Below the pieces are notes generated by a model. It saw only the letters and a program-made list of their open reading frames with translations. It did not search any database and was not told the DNA's origin. Below, in pieces: positions 48,983-61,200 of a stretch of DNA of 64,000 bases. The stretch is taken from the NCBI GenBank assembly GCA_000149265.1, contig CH003407.1, positions 782,025-846,024 on the forward strand. The letters run 5' to 3'. The position numbers and the translations under genes were made by a program. Positions within the stretch are counted from its first letter, which is position 1. The number at the start of each line of letters is the position of its first letter. This DNA comes from Ciona savignyi. Lineage: Eukaryota; Chordata; Ascidiacea; Phlebobranchia; Cionidae.

Positions 48983-50705
48983 CTCTTTTAAACTTGAATC
49001 CTTCTCAGTATGAGACAAGGCAATGGCGGCACATTCCACAGTAGAAAGACATTTATCACTGAGGTTGAGTTCGAATCACATATTCGCTGATACTGGATGC
49101 ATTAATCTCAATCTGTAAAAAATTGCATCTTAATTTGAAGCGACCAGTTTTGATCCAAAAAACCTTGTGCTTGACAGGCAACGCACCAACCCTTATTTCA
49201 CTGAGCTATCCAACATTTACAGTAAGCAAACTGATTTCGACAAGAACACCCCTGAACACACTACAATATAAAAGGAATGCTAACATAACATTTTAGATCA
49301 AATTAAAATTGCAGGACTAATTTTCTTTCTTGTTCTTTAATGACAAAATTAGGGGACGGCATAAAATAAAATATTATTATTATTAAAGTATATAATAACA
49401 TCCTTGGATGGTTAAAATTTTAACTGCAGTAAGATTTACATTAAAAAGGGATGTTTAGACTAGAAATTGTGCTGTCAGAAGTGTAATTTCATAATTTAAA
49501 CTCTTTACAAGTTGTGATTGCCGACTTGTTGGAAAAAATTGGACAATGCACAAAAAATATCCTTTAATATTGGGAAACTTACCTTTCTCAATGTATCCAG
49601 AATTGGATTTCGGGTGAAAATTGAACTAGCTTGTTTCCAAGTCCCATCAATGAGCACAATATTACAGTTAATTAAATCCACGTCATTTAGAGATATTGCA
49701 TCTTTCGACGGGTACAGCAAAAATGTGTTTTTATCGTCTAAAATCGTGTGAAGTTTAGGGTGTTTGTGTGGTGCAAACTTCTTCCCTTTGTGCACAACAC
49801 AAGAGGACGGGTTTAATGCAGCACGGAGGATGGATACAGTGTGCAGAGGACGGTTCTCTTCGTTGGGATGCTGCAAGATGTGGAGTTGTGTGCGTTTCAA
49901 TGCAATACGAGCGGCAGGTAGGTGGGAACATATGCAAACCGATCTTGGCCGTCTGAAAATTTGTAACAGTTTATAATTTAGCACTGAAAAAGAAGAAAAA
50001 TGGATTATTGATATGACAATCCAAAAAATGTTCAGAAATAGAAATTATGAACATTTAGAATTTGAACATGAATGTGCCAGACATATAAATCTTTATATTT
50101 ACCCACTTATGGGATAATGCATTATCTGGATGGTTTTTTAATTAAGATCAAGTAATTCACAAATTTCAATTGTTTCTAATAAATCATGATCAAAATTAAT
50201 AGGTTACACGGGCAATGGTCAGATTACCTTGCGCCCACTGTCAGGTTACCAGAGCTGTTTAGTAAAACCAATTTTTTTGATAGTTTCAGGCAATATTTTT
50301 TTTAAGTGTCTTGACTAAGAGCACAACGACTAGCTAGAGACCAGTTTTATACCTGCAATCCTTTGCTGAAAGGCAACCACTAATCCACTAGACTAATCTG
50401 TCAGACAATAAGTGACACAACAAACTAAACTTTAAGTTTGAGATTTGAGTTTCACTACTAAACTGAACTGATACTCAATGTCCAGCCAGGCAAATTATTC
50501 AATCCTAACTTTGAAACACTATGCGATTGCGGAATTATTAAACAAATAGGCTTTGTGCACATCTATCCTGCACACATGAACAACACAAAATGGAGCAATC
50601 TTCTCATGAAAATAGTATGACTAACCCACATCTAGAACATTCTAGTCGTTTTTCGACAAAGGGTTCCAAATCGTTGAATGCATTTAAAAACGGGTCACCA
50701 TCCAT
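48983..50705 (-). CDS. DTWD2: DTWD2-like tRNA-uridine aminocarboxypropyltransferase, incomplete
   Basis: Minus-strand exons 50705-50626, 49952-49583 and 49112-48983. They encode MDGDPFLNAFN, CSRCGRPRSVCICSHLP (zinc-type CxxC then CxC), QHPNEENRPLHTV and the DTW-domain motif VLIDGTWKQASSIF (Asp-Gly-Thr-Trp), then SISEYVIRTQP and CLSTVECAAIAL. Known family reaction: transfer of the aminocarboxypropyl group from SAM to uridine (acp3U) in tRNA. In the third exon one base too many lies between the QP and DKCLSTVE codons (around 49057-49062): as written it reads QPQ then TGA. No final exon was found further left. Either a sequence error or a decaying copy. Confidence 0.8.
50200..50405 (-). repeat. 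SINE-like family A, diverged
   Basis: In DTWD2 intron 1. It lacks the tail; the minus-strand head reads GTCTGACAGATTAGTCTAGT. The middle contains a poly-T expansion. Confidence 0.75.
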
Positions 50706-51412
50706 AATACCAAACAACAACGTCTCACTAGTGTCAACTTTTATGCATATTAAATTAAAATTAAATTAACCGAAAAATCTAAGGAAATGAAAAATATCAA
50801 TGTCATTTTAAAAACAGCTGCTACCTGCTAGCATTGGTATACATTGATGGTTATTGTTAAAAATACAATATTGCGCAAGAATGTTAATTTTTTTTTTGTA
50901 GTATTATTATGATGAAGGCCTATAAAGTAAAATAATTTTTTAATTTGAATTTGGCGGGGTCGACCAGATCTTCAATATTAACGAATCCTAATTCACGTTA
51001 ATTTATAAAAAAAAATACATGTCTTACAATTAATAAAATATTCACAATGGAAAAGTTTAGAATTCTAGCACAGAAAGCAACACATTCAGATTGTGTTAAT
51101 TTGAATTCAGAACATTTTTTTAGTTGTAAAAATCAACTCCAATCCTGTGCAGTGACTACTATTTTGGAAACGTTAAAAAAATATAGTACAGGCTATATAT
51201 CGTAAGTTCTGTGTGTCACGTCATGCTGTTCCCAAAAAAGTCTTCACAGCTTATTCACGGTTAGCTTCAAATAGTGCCAGGTAAATATAAGTTTGACCCG
51301 AAAGGTTTCAGGGTCGGTAATCGAAACGCTCTATCACCTGCTCTACCAACTGTGGTGTGGCGGGTTACTTTACAATCATGCCGCAAAATACTTGGAGAGA
51401 GCAGTTAAAAGA

Positions 51413-52309
51413 TCAGAAGCCATATCTGTTTCGAGCCACTTGTCTTGCCGCTCTACCTGCAGCCCATGCATTCTTAAGCTCAAGTTCCTTCTCTTTGGCT
51501 TGGTGAATGAGATAGGAAAGTTGATGCTTGCGTTTGTGCTGAGCGGAGGGGATGTTGCCGTTTTTCTTGCTGTGGGACATCTGATAATGGTTTTTCTCCT
51601 CTGACAGAGATTTCAATAAAAGTTCTTTATTGCTTTCTACCACATCCGCAGCATTGTAGTCCACGAATTCGATTTTTTCGTTGCGGAACTTTTTGCCTTG
51701 AATTCTCAAAAAGCTTTCGTCTTTGCGAAAATTTTCAGGAATACCCGACGTGGACTGGATATTAGTAACATTTTCCTGGGTTTGTAAATTGCTTTGATGA
51801 ACAGGGGGATCTGGAATATGAGGGGTACTTTCTACTATGGGTAAGGTTGGAGTAGGTTTAGGATCTGTTGTAGATTTTGACATTTTTTGATCCTTTTCTT
51901 CATTTTTATCAACATACGAAAAAAATGAAACCGTTTCGTCTTCATTCTCAGATTCACTTTCAACCTCAATTTTTTTGATTTCTTTAACTTTGATTTTTTC
52001 GACTTTTTTTACTTCCGGAACTTGCCTTCTGAAAACATGAGGAATTAACGGGCGATTAGCCTCTTTTCCCTTCCCAATTGTATTTCGTGGTGCTGGAAGT
52101 TTAGCAAACAAACCAGTCTTTTGCGTTTGATTTTTGCTTCGTTTTTCTAGGGGTTCCTCTTCATCTGATGAGTAAGTAGTTTTCTTTGGAGCAAGAATTT
52201 TTCGTTTCTGTTTCGAAACAATGCATTTTACTCCATTTGTTTCTTTTGTCTCATCTTCTGATTGACAGCTGTCACTTGAGCTATCATATGCAGATAATCC
52301 TAACGACAT
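51413..52309 (-). CDS. PRCC: PRCC-like protein (proline-rich mitotic checkpoint control factor)
   Basis: One uninterrupted frame of 298 residues, intronless. N-terminus MSLGLSAYDSSSDS; acidic, Ser-rich and Lys-rich low-complexity middle with KVEKIKVKEIKKIEVESESE; proline-rich DPKPTPTLPIVESTPHIPDP. The conserved PRCC C-terminus carries KFRNEKIEFVDYNAADVV, KRKHQLSYLIHQAKEKELEL and the final RNRYGF. Human PRCC is nuclear, associated with splicing factors and MAD2B, and is longer (about 490 residues); the missing part is mostly the proline-rich N-terminal half. It starts divergently from NDUFV1 and is followed 0.7 kb downstream by DTWD2 on the same strand. Confidence 0.9.
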   Translation of the reverse strand: MSLGLSAYDSSSDSCQSEDETKETNGVKCIVSKQKRKILAPKKTTYSSDEEEPLEKRSKNQTQKTGLFAKLPAPRNTIGKGKEANRPLIPHVFRRQVPEVKKVEKIKVKEIKKIEVESESENEDETVSFFSYVDKNEEKDQKMSKSTTDPKPTPTLPIVESTPHIPDPPVHQSNLQTQENVTNIQSTSGIPENFRKDESFLRIQGKKFRNEKIEFVDYNAADVVESNKELLLKSLSEEKNHYQMSHSKKNGNIPSAQHKRKHQLSYLIHQAKEKELELKNAWAAGRAARQVARNRYGF

Positions 52310-52517
52310 CCTATTTTTAATTTTTAAAGGTATTGGGAGATTTTATGCAATAAAATGACCCAATTGTAACCTGGCGATTGTGGTAATATATCTACATTAA
52401 AATTAAATCGTCATTCAGCATTTGAAAACTTAAATCCATATAAGGGAAATATAATTTTATAAACAATCGTTGACGAATAAATTGTTTAATTCATTGTGTA
52501 AAACAAGTTTTCACAGA

Positions 52518-52787
52518 AAAAGCCTTTCAACCGAAAGGTTGCAAGTTCTAAACTGGTCGCTAGCTAGTCGGTTGTGTCCTTGGGTTGGGCACTTAACGGA
52601 CATTGCCCGAACCCAGCGGATTAATCGGTTTCTCCAAATTGAAGGAACGTCTTTCAACTATCTATATCATACACAATAGCTTCGGAAACTCGACAGTGGG
52701 CGCGAGGGTATCTGACGATTGCCCGTGTGTTAACCCCCTTGGTTTTCGCATTCACGGGGATAAACGTGAATTTCCTATTCTATCCTA
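52518..52787 (+). repeat. SINE-like family A, near full length
   Basis: Starts at AAAGCCTTTCAACCGAAAGG (the first ~30 bp of the family are lost), box B AAGTTCTAAACTGG, tail GGATAAACGTGAATTTCCTA. Confidence 0.92.
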
Positions 52788-52876
52788 CTTAAATAACTAA
52801 TTGTCAACAGAGTTACAAAACAAGAATTGTAAAATCCTACGAAATTTTTCAACCGTGAAAATGTATTTACTTTAAC

Positions 52877-52924
52877 CATAGAATACTAACTTACAGAATT
52901 ACAGAAGTAAGTTGGTATTCTATG
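52877..52924. repeat. 48-bp near-perfect hairpin
   Basis: CATAGAATACTAACTTAC and GTAAGTTGGTATTCTATG pair at 17 of 18 positions around a 12-nt loop, a G-T pair in RNA being the only exception. It lies in the PRCC-NDUFV1 divergent region. Confidence 0.9.
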
Positions 52925-53541
52925 CTTTAACTTAATTGTGAAAATTATATTAAATTTTTACAATATTTCTTGATGTATATTTTTTATTAAAAAAATATTA
53001 TTCTAATGTACAAAAAACATTTGGTTTTAATTTTTTTTCAAAGTGTCCCTTGAAGAAATATTTTTATGTGGTGACGTCAGCTGTGACAATGTCTCTGACG
53101 AACTAAATCAGTTATAACTCCAGATTAGTTTTTGCAGAATAAAGTAAAGGTCGGTTGTTATTGCAGTTATTTTTTTACTTAACATAATTGGAATGTTATA
53201 AACGGATATAACTTATATTTTGCATGGTTGTGCTTGTAATGTAATAATGAATAAATCTACAGTTATCTCTAAAACTGTTGAACACACCCTGTCTTTTAAA
53301 ACTTAACTATATGGTACCGGTATGCGTTTAAAAACGCCTTGCTTAACGACAGCTTACTTGACTTATGGAATAGGCTAACAGGACCATACGTCATTAATAT
53401 ATGTTAAGTCATATTAATACTACAGAGAACTCAAACCCTGTACTGGTATATTAATGGTTTAATTACAAACGGTAGATAATAACTTTGGTGTCTTTGGACC
53501 TTGTAGATTTTGGTAGCTTTCTTTTAGAATCAGTTGTTGGA

Positions 53542-54924
53542 ATGTCTGTGTCCAGATTATTTTTATCCTGCGCGAAGCCGTGGTCGCCGTGTGGTGCGTT
53601 TGCCACGCAGATCAAGTGCTTTAGCAACGCGCCGTTGAAGGACCAAGACCGGATTTTCACCAATTTGTATGGAAGGCACGACTGGAAACTCAAGGGGGCA
53701 GTGCAAAGAGGAGATTGGTACAAGACCAAGGAGATTGTTTTGAAGGGAAAAGATTGGATTTTACAGCAAATTAAGGAGTCTGGTCTGCGGGGACGCGGTG
53801 GCGCTGGTTTCCCGACCGGTTTAAAATGGAGCTTCATGAACCGGCCACCCGATGGCCGACCAAAATATTTGGTCGTCAACGCTGACGAGGGTGAACCCGG
53901 CACTTGCAAAGATCGGGAGATCATGCGACACGACCCTCATAAGTTGATCGAGGGTTGTTTGGTTGCCGGGGTGAGCATGGGCGCGCGTGCCGCATATATT
54001 TACATAAGAGGGGAGTTTTATAATGAAGCGTCGAATTTGAATGTGGCGATCAAGGAGGCGTATGATGTGGGCTATATTGGGAAGAACGCATGTGGTTCTG
54101 GGTACGATTTTGATGTTTTTGTTCATCGGGGTGCCGGCGCATACATTTGTGGGGAAGAGACATCGCTGATTGAGAGCTTGGAAGGAAAACAAGGAAAGCC
54201 ACGTTTGAAGCCTCCATTTCCTGCTGAGGTCGGCGTTTTCGGATGCCCGACCACAGTAGCCAATGTGGAGACTGTGGCGGTGGCTCCAACAATTTGTAGA
54301 CGCACCCCCGAATGGTTTGCGGGTTTCGGACGCGAACGTAACACTGGTACCAAGCTTTTTAACATATCAGGCCATGTAAACTTCCCTTGCACAGTGGAGG
54401 AAACCATGAGCATTCCCATGAAGGAATTGATTGAAAAGCATTGCGGAGGTGTCCGAGGAGGTTGGGATAACCTCCTCTGTGTCATTCCGGGTGGATCCTC
54501 AACACCTCTGATCCCGAAGGGTGTTTGCGATGATGTTCTGATGGATTTTGATGCGTTAGTGGAGGCGCAAACTGGCCTGGGCACCGCAGCCCTCATTGTG
54601 ATGGATAAAAGTACCGACGTGATTCGCGCGATCGCGAGGTTGATGGAGTTCTACAAGCACGAGTCGTGCGGGCAGTGCACGCCGTGCAGAGAGGGCGTCA
54701 CGTGGATGAACGACACACTGAGAAGGTTCACGAAGGGCGACGCAGACCCGGACGAAATCGACTCTTTGTGGGAGATTTCGAAGCAGGTTGAAGGCCACAC
54801 GATCTGTGCACTCGGCGATGGTGCAGCGTGGCCAGCGCAAGGACTTATAAGACACATGAGACCAATTCTCGAAGATAGAATGAAGGCGTACCGAGAGAAA
54901 CAGGGACAAAAAGCTAATATCTAA
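53542..54924 (+). CDS. NDUFV1: NDUFV1, complex I 51-kDa flavoprotein subunit
   Basis: 460 residues without introns. ATG at 53542 chosen: it begins a Ser/Arg/Cys-containing presequence ([10 protein letters not shown]) suited to mitochondrial import. Upstream in-frame codons lack an ATG and cross a likely splice acceptor. FMN/NADH-binding motifs: [51 protein letters not shown]. The N3 4Fe-4S ligands are Cys376, 379, 382 in [11 protein letters not shown] and Cys422 in TICALGDG. Its length is close to the human precursor (464). It oxidises NADH at the matrix arm of complex I. CNOT10 follows 290 bp downstream on the same strand, with no AATAAA between. Confidence 0.97.
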   Translation: MSVSRLFLSCAKPWSPCGAFATQIKCFSNAPLKDQDRIFTNLYGRHDWKLKGAVQRGDWYKTKEIVLKGKDWILQQIKESGLRGRGGAGFPTGLKWSFMNRPPDGRPKYLVVNADEGEPGTCKDREIMRHDPHKLIEGCLVAGVSMGARAAYIYIRGEFYNEASNLNVAIKEAYDVGYIGKNACGSGYDFDVFVHRGAGAYICGEETSLIESLEGKQGKPRLKPPFPAEVGVFGCPTTVANVETVAVAPTICRRTPEWFAGFGRERNTGTKLFNISGHVNFPCTVEETMSIPMKELIEKHCGGVRGGWDNLLCVIPGGSSTPLIPKGVCDDVLMDFDALVEAQTGLGTAALIVMDKSTDVIRAIARLMEFYKHESCGQCTPCREGVTWMNDTLRRFTKGDADPDEIDSLWEISKQVEGHTICALGDGAAWPAQGLIRHMRPILEDRMKAYREKQGQKANI

Positions 54925-55214
54925 ATTTTTCCTTGTTTTTCATCAATTTATTGTTTTCCAACTGTTCAAATATATTTATATTTTTCATGGTGTTATAAAT
55001 TAGGCCAAAACTTTTGATTATTAACAACCAAGTATATTTGTCTTTCGCACAAAGAAAAGTAAATTTCAATGTATTGCGCATGTTTTCACTGTAACAGAAA
55101 ACAGTTTCAATATTTTCACTTTAAAATCGATCGGTTATTTTTATTGAAACTTAACAACACGAGTTTGTGCATTAGCACACAGGTTATTTAGTAGTAGAAG
55201 CGTCTTTTGTCACA

Positions 55215-58200
55215 ATGAGTGAACCACACAAGCCAATCGTCCCGTACACTGAGGACGAACAGAACCAGGCATCCGTTGCCCACAACTACTTCAAGCAGGA
55301 CCAGTTCGACTCGGTTCTTGGCGTGGTGAAAAAACTGTTAAAAAACCACCCCAACGATCTGTGCTTAATGCATAACAAAGTGCTCACCGAGTTTTATAAA
55401 TCTGGGAAAACTAAGACGGTCGAGTTCAAGAAATCTCTGTCGAAAGTAAGTTTTATGGTGACTTGACCGTTAAATCCTGGATCCATGATAGCTCGGGGAC
55501 CTGGAGTAATGGGCCTTCTATGGCCTAGATTCCTGGTCCCGGTGTCTACCGTGGACCCGTCCATTCTAATGTAATGTATAGATTAGGATGCATGTTTTAA
55601 CCCTGTGAATTTGAAAACTCTTGGGAGTTTATCACATTGGCAAATGGTAGATTATCTTGTCTCCACCACATGGTAACCATAGCTTTTGTAGTGTGTTTAT
55701 GTGATTAAGACAGTTTTTCAGTTTTATTACAATCCATTAATCCACTGGATTCAGCAATGTTCCCAAAGTACTTTTGATGTTATAACCTTCCAACTTTAGA
55801 GGCAAAGCACTAATACACCGAGCTATTCGCCTCGGCAAGGCATAGCAAACGGAAACTTGCTACATGCACAACTCTAGTTTAAGTCATTAAGTGCAATGTC
55901 ATTTTGAAATTTTCACTCTTGACCCTGGAAATTCATGCCTATGTTTTAAAAACCCCACATTTATTTGATAGGTAAGTTTGTGTTTGTAAGAGTATACAAC
56001 TTAAGTAGCCAAGGCTTATTAATAGCTTTTGCTAATAATGTTGTAATAAAGAATATTGTGCCCATACTCATGGTGCTTGTAGTCCTATTTGCATAAAGAT
56101 TTATTATTTTGTACAATTTAAACTATACTTTGATTACTAAAAAACTTGACATTGTAAGTGTGATTGAATATTTATTGTCATAGTTTTTTGCCCTTGCGTT
56201 ACACACCTTACCTTAACAACAAATCTTAAAATACACCACATGGTGTCAAAACAAAATCAATGTCCAGATCCACAAAGCGTTCCAGCAATTGAAGGAAGAA
56301 GAAGATGTGGTGATTAAAGGCGAGAAAACGAACCATGTGACTTTGTGTTACAATCACGCTCTCGTCATGTTCAATATCCACCAGTTCAGGTTTGTGTATA
56401 TGCGGCTTGTGTGAGTGTCATCGATGTGTTGTGCGGCTTGTGTCTGTTTGTGCAGCTTGTGTGTGTGCTACCTGTGTGTGTGTGTGCGACATCTCTGAGT
56501 TTTAAAACATTATTTGTATGAAATTTAGTTTACCCTCTATCTGATGAGTTCTGTGTTATAATACATTTTATGTGCGCATTTCTTCTGTGTGATGTCACAC
56601 CACATGCACACAGTCAAGTTGTTTTGTGTGTTTTACAACCACAAGCCAACATGTGAGCACAGTTGAGTTGTCCTGCATGTATTAAAGTATATGAATGGGT
56701 TGACTTTATTGTTCATATTCACAAACGACTTTTACCCGAGGTTAAAGTTGTGGTTGATGGGTTTAATAGAGAAACATTTTAAACTTTATATTCAAACTTT
56801 AAACTTTATATTCAAATAAATTTATACACGTACCTGTAGTATGTCACCACTTCCATCCACAGTGAAGCACAGAGTTTATTGGAGAAGCTTTACCCAACAC
56901 TTGAGGGCGTGGAGGAGCAGGAATATGTCAAGATTTGCCTTCTTCTAATTGAGTGTTACCTCGTAAATTGCCATCCTGCCAAAGCCGGTATGTGTGTTCG
57001 AACTTTTTCAAGAAATATCGTTGGATTATGGGAAGAGTTATTTAATCTGAAACCTATTTTTAAATCGGAATTTTTGTTTAATGTGAAAGTTTTTTTATCG
57101 GAAATCTGAAACCATTTTTTTAGCTGAAACCTTTTTTAATCTGAAACTTAGTATTAATCGATGCAGTTTATTCAAGGCATAATAANNNNNNNNNNNNNNN
57201 NNNNNNNNNNNNNNNNNNNNNNNNNNNNNNNNNNNNNNNNNNNNNNNNNNNNNNNNNNNNNNNNNNNNNNNNNNNNNNNNNNNNNCTGGGAAAACTAAGA
57301 CGGTCGAGTTTAAGAAATCTCTGTCGAAAGTAAGTTTTATGGTGACTTGACCGTTATATCCTGGATCCATGATAGCTCGGGGACCTGGAGTAATGGGCCT
57401 TCTATGGCCTAGATTCCTGGTCCCGGTGTCTACCGTGGACCCGTCCATTCTAATGTAATGTATAGATTAGGATGCATGTTTTAACCCTGTGAATTTAAAA
57501 ACTCTTGGGTGTTTATCACATGGGCAAATGGTAGATTATCTTGTCTCCACCACATGGTAACCAGAACTTCTGCAGTGTGTTTATGTGATTAAGACAGTTT
57601 TTCAGTTTTATTACAATCCATTAATCCACTGGATTCAGCAATGTTCCCCAAGTACTTTTGATTATATAACCTTTCAACTTTAGAGGCAAAGCACTAATAC
57701 ACTGAGCTGTTCGGCAAGGCATAGCAAACGGCAACTTGTTACATGCACAACTTTAGTTTCATTAAGCACAATGCCATTTTGAAGTCAAGCACACAATTTT
57801 CACTCATCACCCTGGAAATTCATACCTATGATTTATAAGCCATGTCCCACTTTTTTATATAATAGGTGATTCTGTGTTAATGTTTGGAAGGATATATAGG
57901 TTTTGCCAAGACTAATTAATAGCTTTTGCTAATAACACTACTACAAGAAAATTACCAATACTCATGGTGCTGATAGTAATATTTGCGTAAAGATTTATAA
58001 TTTTGTACAATTTAAATTCTATACTTTAATTACTAAAAATCCTTACATTGTAAGTGCGATTGAATGTTCCTTGTAATTGTTTTTTGCCCTTATGTTACAC
58101 CCCACCTTAACAACAAATCTTAAATACACGTCATGGTGTCCAAACAAAATCAATGTCCAGATCCACAAAGCGTTCCAGCAATTAAAGGAAGAAGAAGATG

Positions 58201-61200
58201 TGGTGATTAAAGGCGAGAAAACAAACCATGTGACTTTGTGTTACAATCACGCTCTTGTCATGTTCAATATCCACCAGTTCAGGTTTGTGTATATGCGGCT
58301 TGTGTGTGTGTGTGACTTGTGTGTGTTATCATCTCTGTGTATCTGCGGCTTGTGTGTGCGTACGGCCTGTGTGTGCAACCTGTGTGTGTGATCTGTGTGT
58401 GTGTGTGCGACCTGTGTGTGACCTCTGTGTGTGTGCAACCGGTGTGTCTGTGCGCACTGCTTGTGTTTTTCTTGTGCGGCTTGTGTATGTGCAACCTGTC
58501 TGTGCGGCTTGTGTATGTGTGAATGTAATTGTAACATTTTTATCTTTGGTGTTGTGTATGGATACGAAAACCAATATAGTTTTTAAACATTTCGTGCACT
58601 CAGTCCAATGGATCCTCTTTTTATCTGATAACGGCTGTGTTGTAACACATTTTGCGTGCTAAATCAATTTCTTCTATGCCACAACACATGTACACAGTCA
58701 GTCCAGCATATGCACACAGTCAAGTTGTCCTGCATCGCTGCATGTATTAATGTATATGAATGGGTTGACTTCACTCACAAACAACTTTCACCTGAGGTTA
58801 AAGTGGGTGGTTGATGGGTTTAATAGAGAAACATAGAAACTTTTAACTTTATATTTAAACTAATTTATACACGTTTATACACGTACCTGCAGTATGTCAC
58901 CACTTCCATCCACAGTGAAGCACAGAGTTTATTGGAGAAGCTTTACCCAACACTAGAGGGCGTGGAGGAGCAGGAATATGTCAAGATTTGCCTTCTTCTA
59001 ATTGAGTGTTATCTCGTGAATTGCCATCCTGCCAAAGCCGGTATGTGTGTTCGAACTATTTCAAGAAATATCGTTTGATTTTCTGGAACAGTTATTTAAT
59101 CGGAAACCTATTTTTAAATCGGAATTTTTGTTTAATGTGAAAGTTTTTTTATCGGAAATCTGAAACCATTTTTTTAGCTGAAACCTTTTTTAATCTGAAA
59201 CTTAGTATTAATCGATGCAGTTTATTCAAGGCATAATAAAAGAGAAATTTTGTTGTTTTTATTGGTAAAATGTTTACTTTCAACCCCCCTATTTTTACAC
59301 ATACAGTACTTTAACTTTAAACATTTTTAACGACTGGTTTTCTTTCTTATACTTAGAGTCCATAATAAACGACGTGAGGCTATTTTTTCCTGACCTTGAA
59401 GAATCTAATAAGAGAACGGACAAACAGCCAGGTCAGGATTCATCTTTTCCTATACACAGTAAACGCGCTTTGTAAAAACTTGAATATCGCATGCTCACAA
59501 ATAAACCTGGAAAATTGGGAAAAAAATTAAAAAAATTTTTTGATTTTTGTTTTATCAAAAAAATTCTGTACAATGAGAGAATTTCACCATTTTAATTAAA
59601 CAAATTGTGAAGTAGTAATTGCGATTATCCGGCCGCTGACTTTACAATCAACTAAACAATATTCTTGTTCATGGTGCGATTTATTGTTTTGGGCGTCTAA
59701 GTAACCCCAGAGAAAATCGAATGACTACAAAAAAAATTGTATAATAGTCAAAAATTTCCGCATAACCGCTAAATGGTAAATATTTTCACAACTTATAAAC
59801 ATCCAGGCCAAGTTACCCCGGAAGAAAATGAATGGTTGACCAACCATCTCCGCTATTCGAGAGCGAGGTGTTATCTCAAGCAGAGGATGATTAAAGCTTG
59901 CAAGCGGGAGTTAAAGACGCTGACCACTCACCCTCAGCATAATATGCCAAATGTTGCCACCGTTTTTCTCAGAAGCAACTTTGAGTTTGCTGTAAGTTGT
60001 ATGCTGGAGTATTAAAGGACTATAACTTACTTAGGGTTGAAAATCCATCAAACTTTGGCCAAGTAAGAATTCACTTGCGAGTGCAAGCTCATGCAAGTAA
60101 CAAGAGTAAATATTTCACGCGAGTAAAGAAGTTTTTATAGACTACAGTATTCGAACGCTCGATTTGTTTTGTTGTGTTTTATTCTACAATATGAGAATTT
60201 GTGTTTTGTTCTTCAATATGCAAGTTGAATAGAAAATGATCAAGGTTAAAGTTATTTAGTTTTTATTTGCAAGAGTAAACACGTACGGCGTGCGTCTTTT
60301 GTCGCTGCTTATTGTCCAAGTCTCATGGAACACACAGGGTGTACAACTAAGTGAGAAACGCCTCCCTTAACCTGAGTGGGTGTAAAGCTTGACCTTACTT
60401 AATAAAACACACATGCTCGGCTGAAATCATGTGTCAAAGTGTAACCAGTAAACATTTGTTTGAATTCCCTCTATATTCTCCTTAGAGATGCAACTATCAC
60501 AAAGCTTATAAGTTGCTTGGGACTTCCCCTACGACAGCAGAGAACAATGTCCTTTATGACAACTTAAACACGATGTGCGACAACAATCTTGGTGAGTTGA
60601 TTTTAATGGCTGTGGAACGATTTTAATCAGTTTTAAGTTAAATGTTGAAGTTTGTGACAAAAGTTAAAATGTTAAAGTTTGTGGGTGCAGGGGGGGTTTT
60701 CAATTAGTGAAAACCAATTGGTTTTAATCAAAAGTTTTTTGAATAAAGAAAAGTTTGAACGAAGATCTTAATGGATGGAATTGTTGTTTAAAAAATAAAC
60801 AACAAAGTCATGGTTAAAAAAAACTCTTACTAATTATATGCGATAATTATAAACATGGATTTAAACCAATTAGTTGGTAATTTTGATCAATTATAATAAG
60901 TAACACTAATTTTTAATCTTGACTATGTTTTTTTACAATGATTTTTAAACAAAAATTGTTTTTTTTTGTAATTTTTATAAAAACATTTTTATCATTTAAA
61001 AATTCTGATTTGAAAACTCCAAACAATAAATTATTAATAGTGGACATGGAACAGACTTTGGCGTATATCTCTCGTCTCAGTGTGTCATTGTAGACCCTGC
61101 CCTACTAATATAATTCCATATGAAATAGAAAATCTAAGCTTGGTAGGACAATATAAGATATTGCGTAACCACCTTGATAAGTTGTCAACAGGTAATAATG

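Larger units (their letters stand above)
52310..53541. other. Divergent intergenic region PRCC-NDUFV1
   Basis: Contains one family A SINE, a hairpin and AT-rich DNA. At 53510-53528 a pyrimidine tract and AG (GCTTTCTTTTAG) come 13 nt before the NDUFV1 ATG and could serve a 5'-UTR intron or SL trans-splicing. Confidence 0.5.

Noticed and set aside
57095-57448. Minus-strand frame crossing the run of N
   Set aside because: It spans the assembly gap and matches intron sequence of the duplicated block.
58247-58662. Cys/Val-rich and His/Thr-rich frames on both strands
   Set aside because: Produced by the GT-rich microsatellite in a CNOT10 intron.
55402-59239. True tandem duplication of CNOT10 exons
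   Set aside because: Copy 2 starts mid-exon exactly at a 100-N gap and joining both copies breaks the frame; overlapping allelic contigs explain it better.
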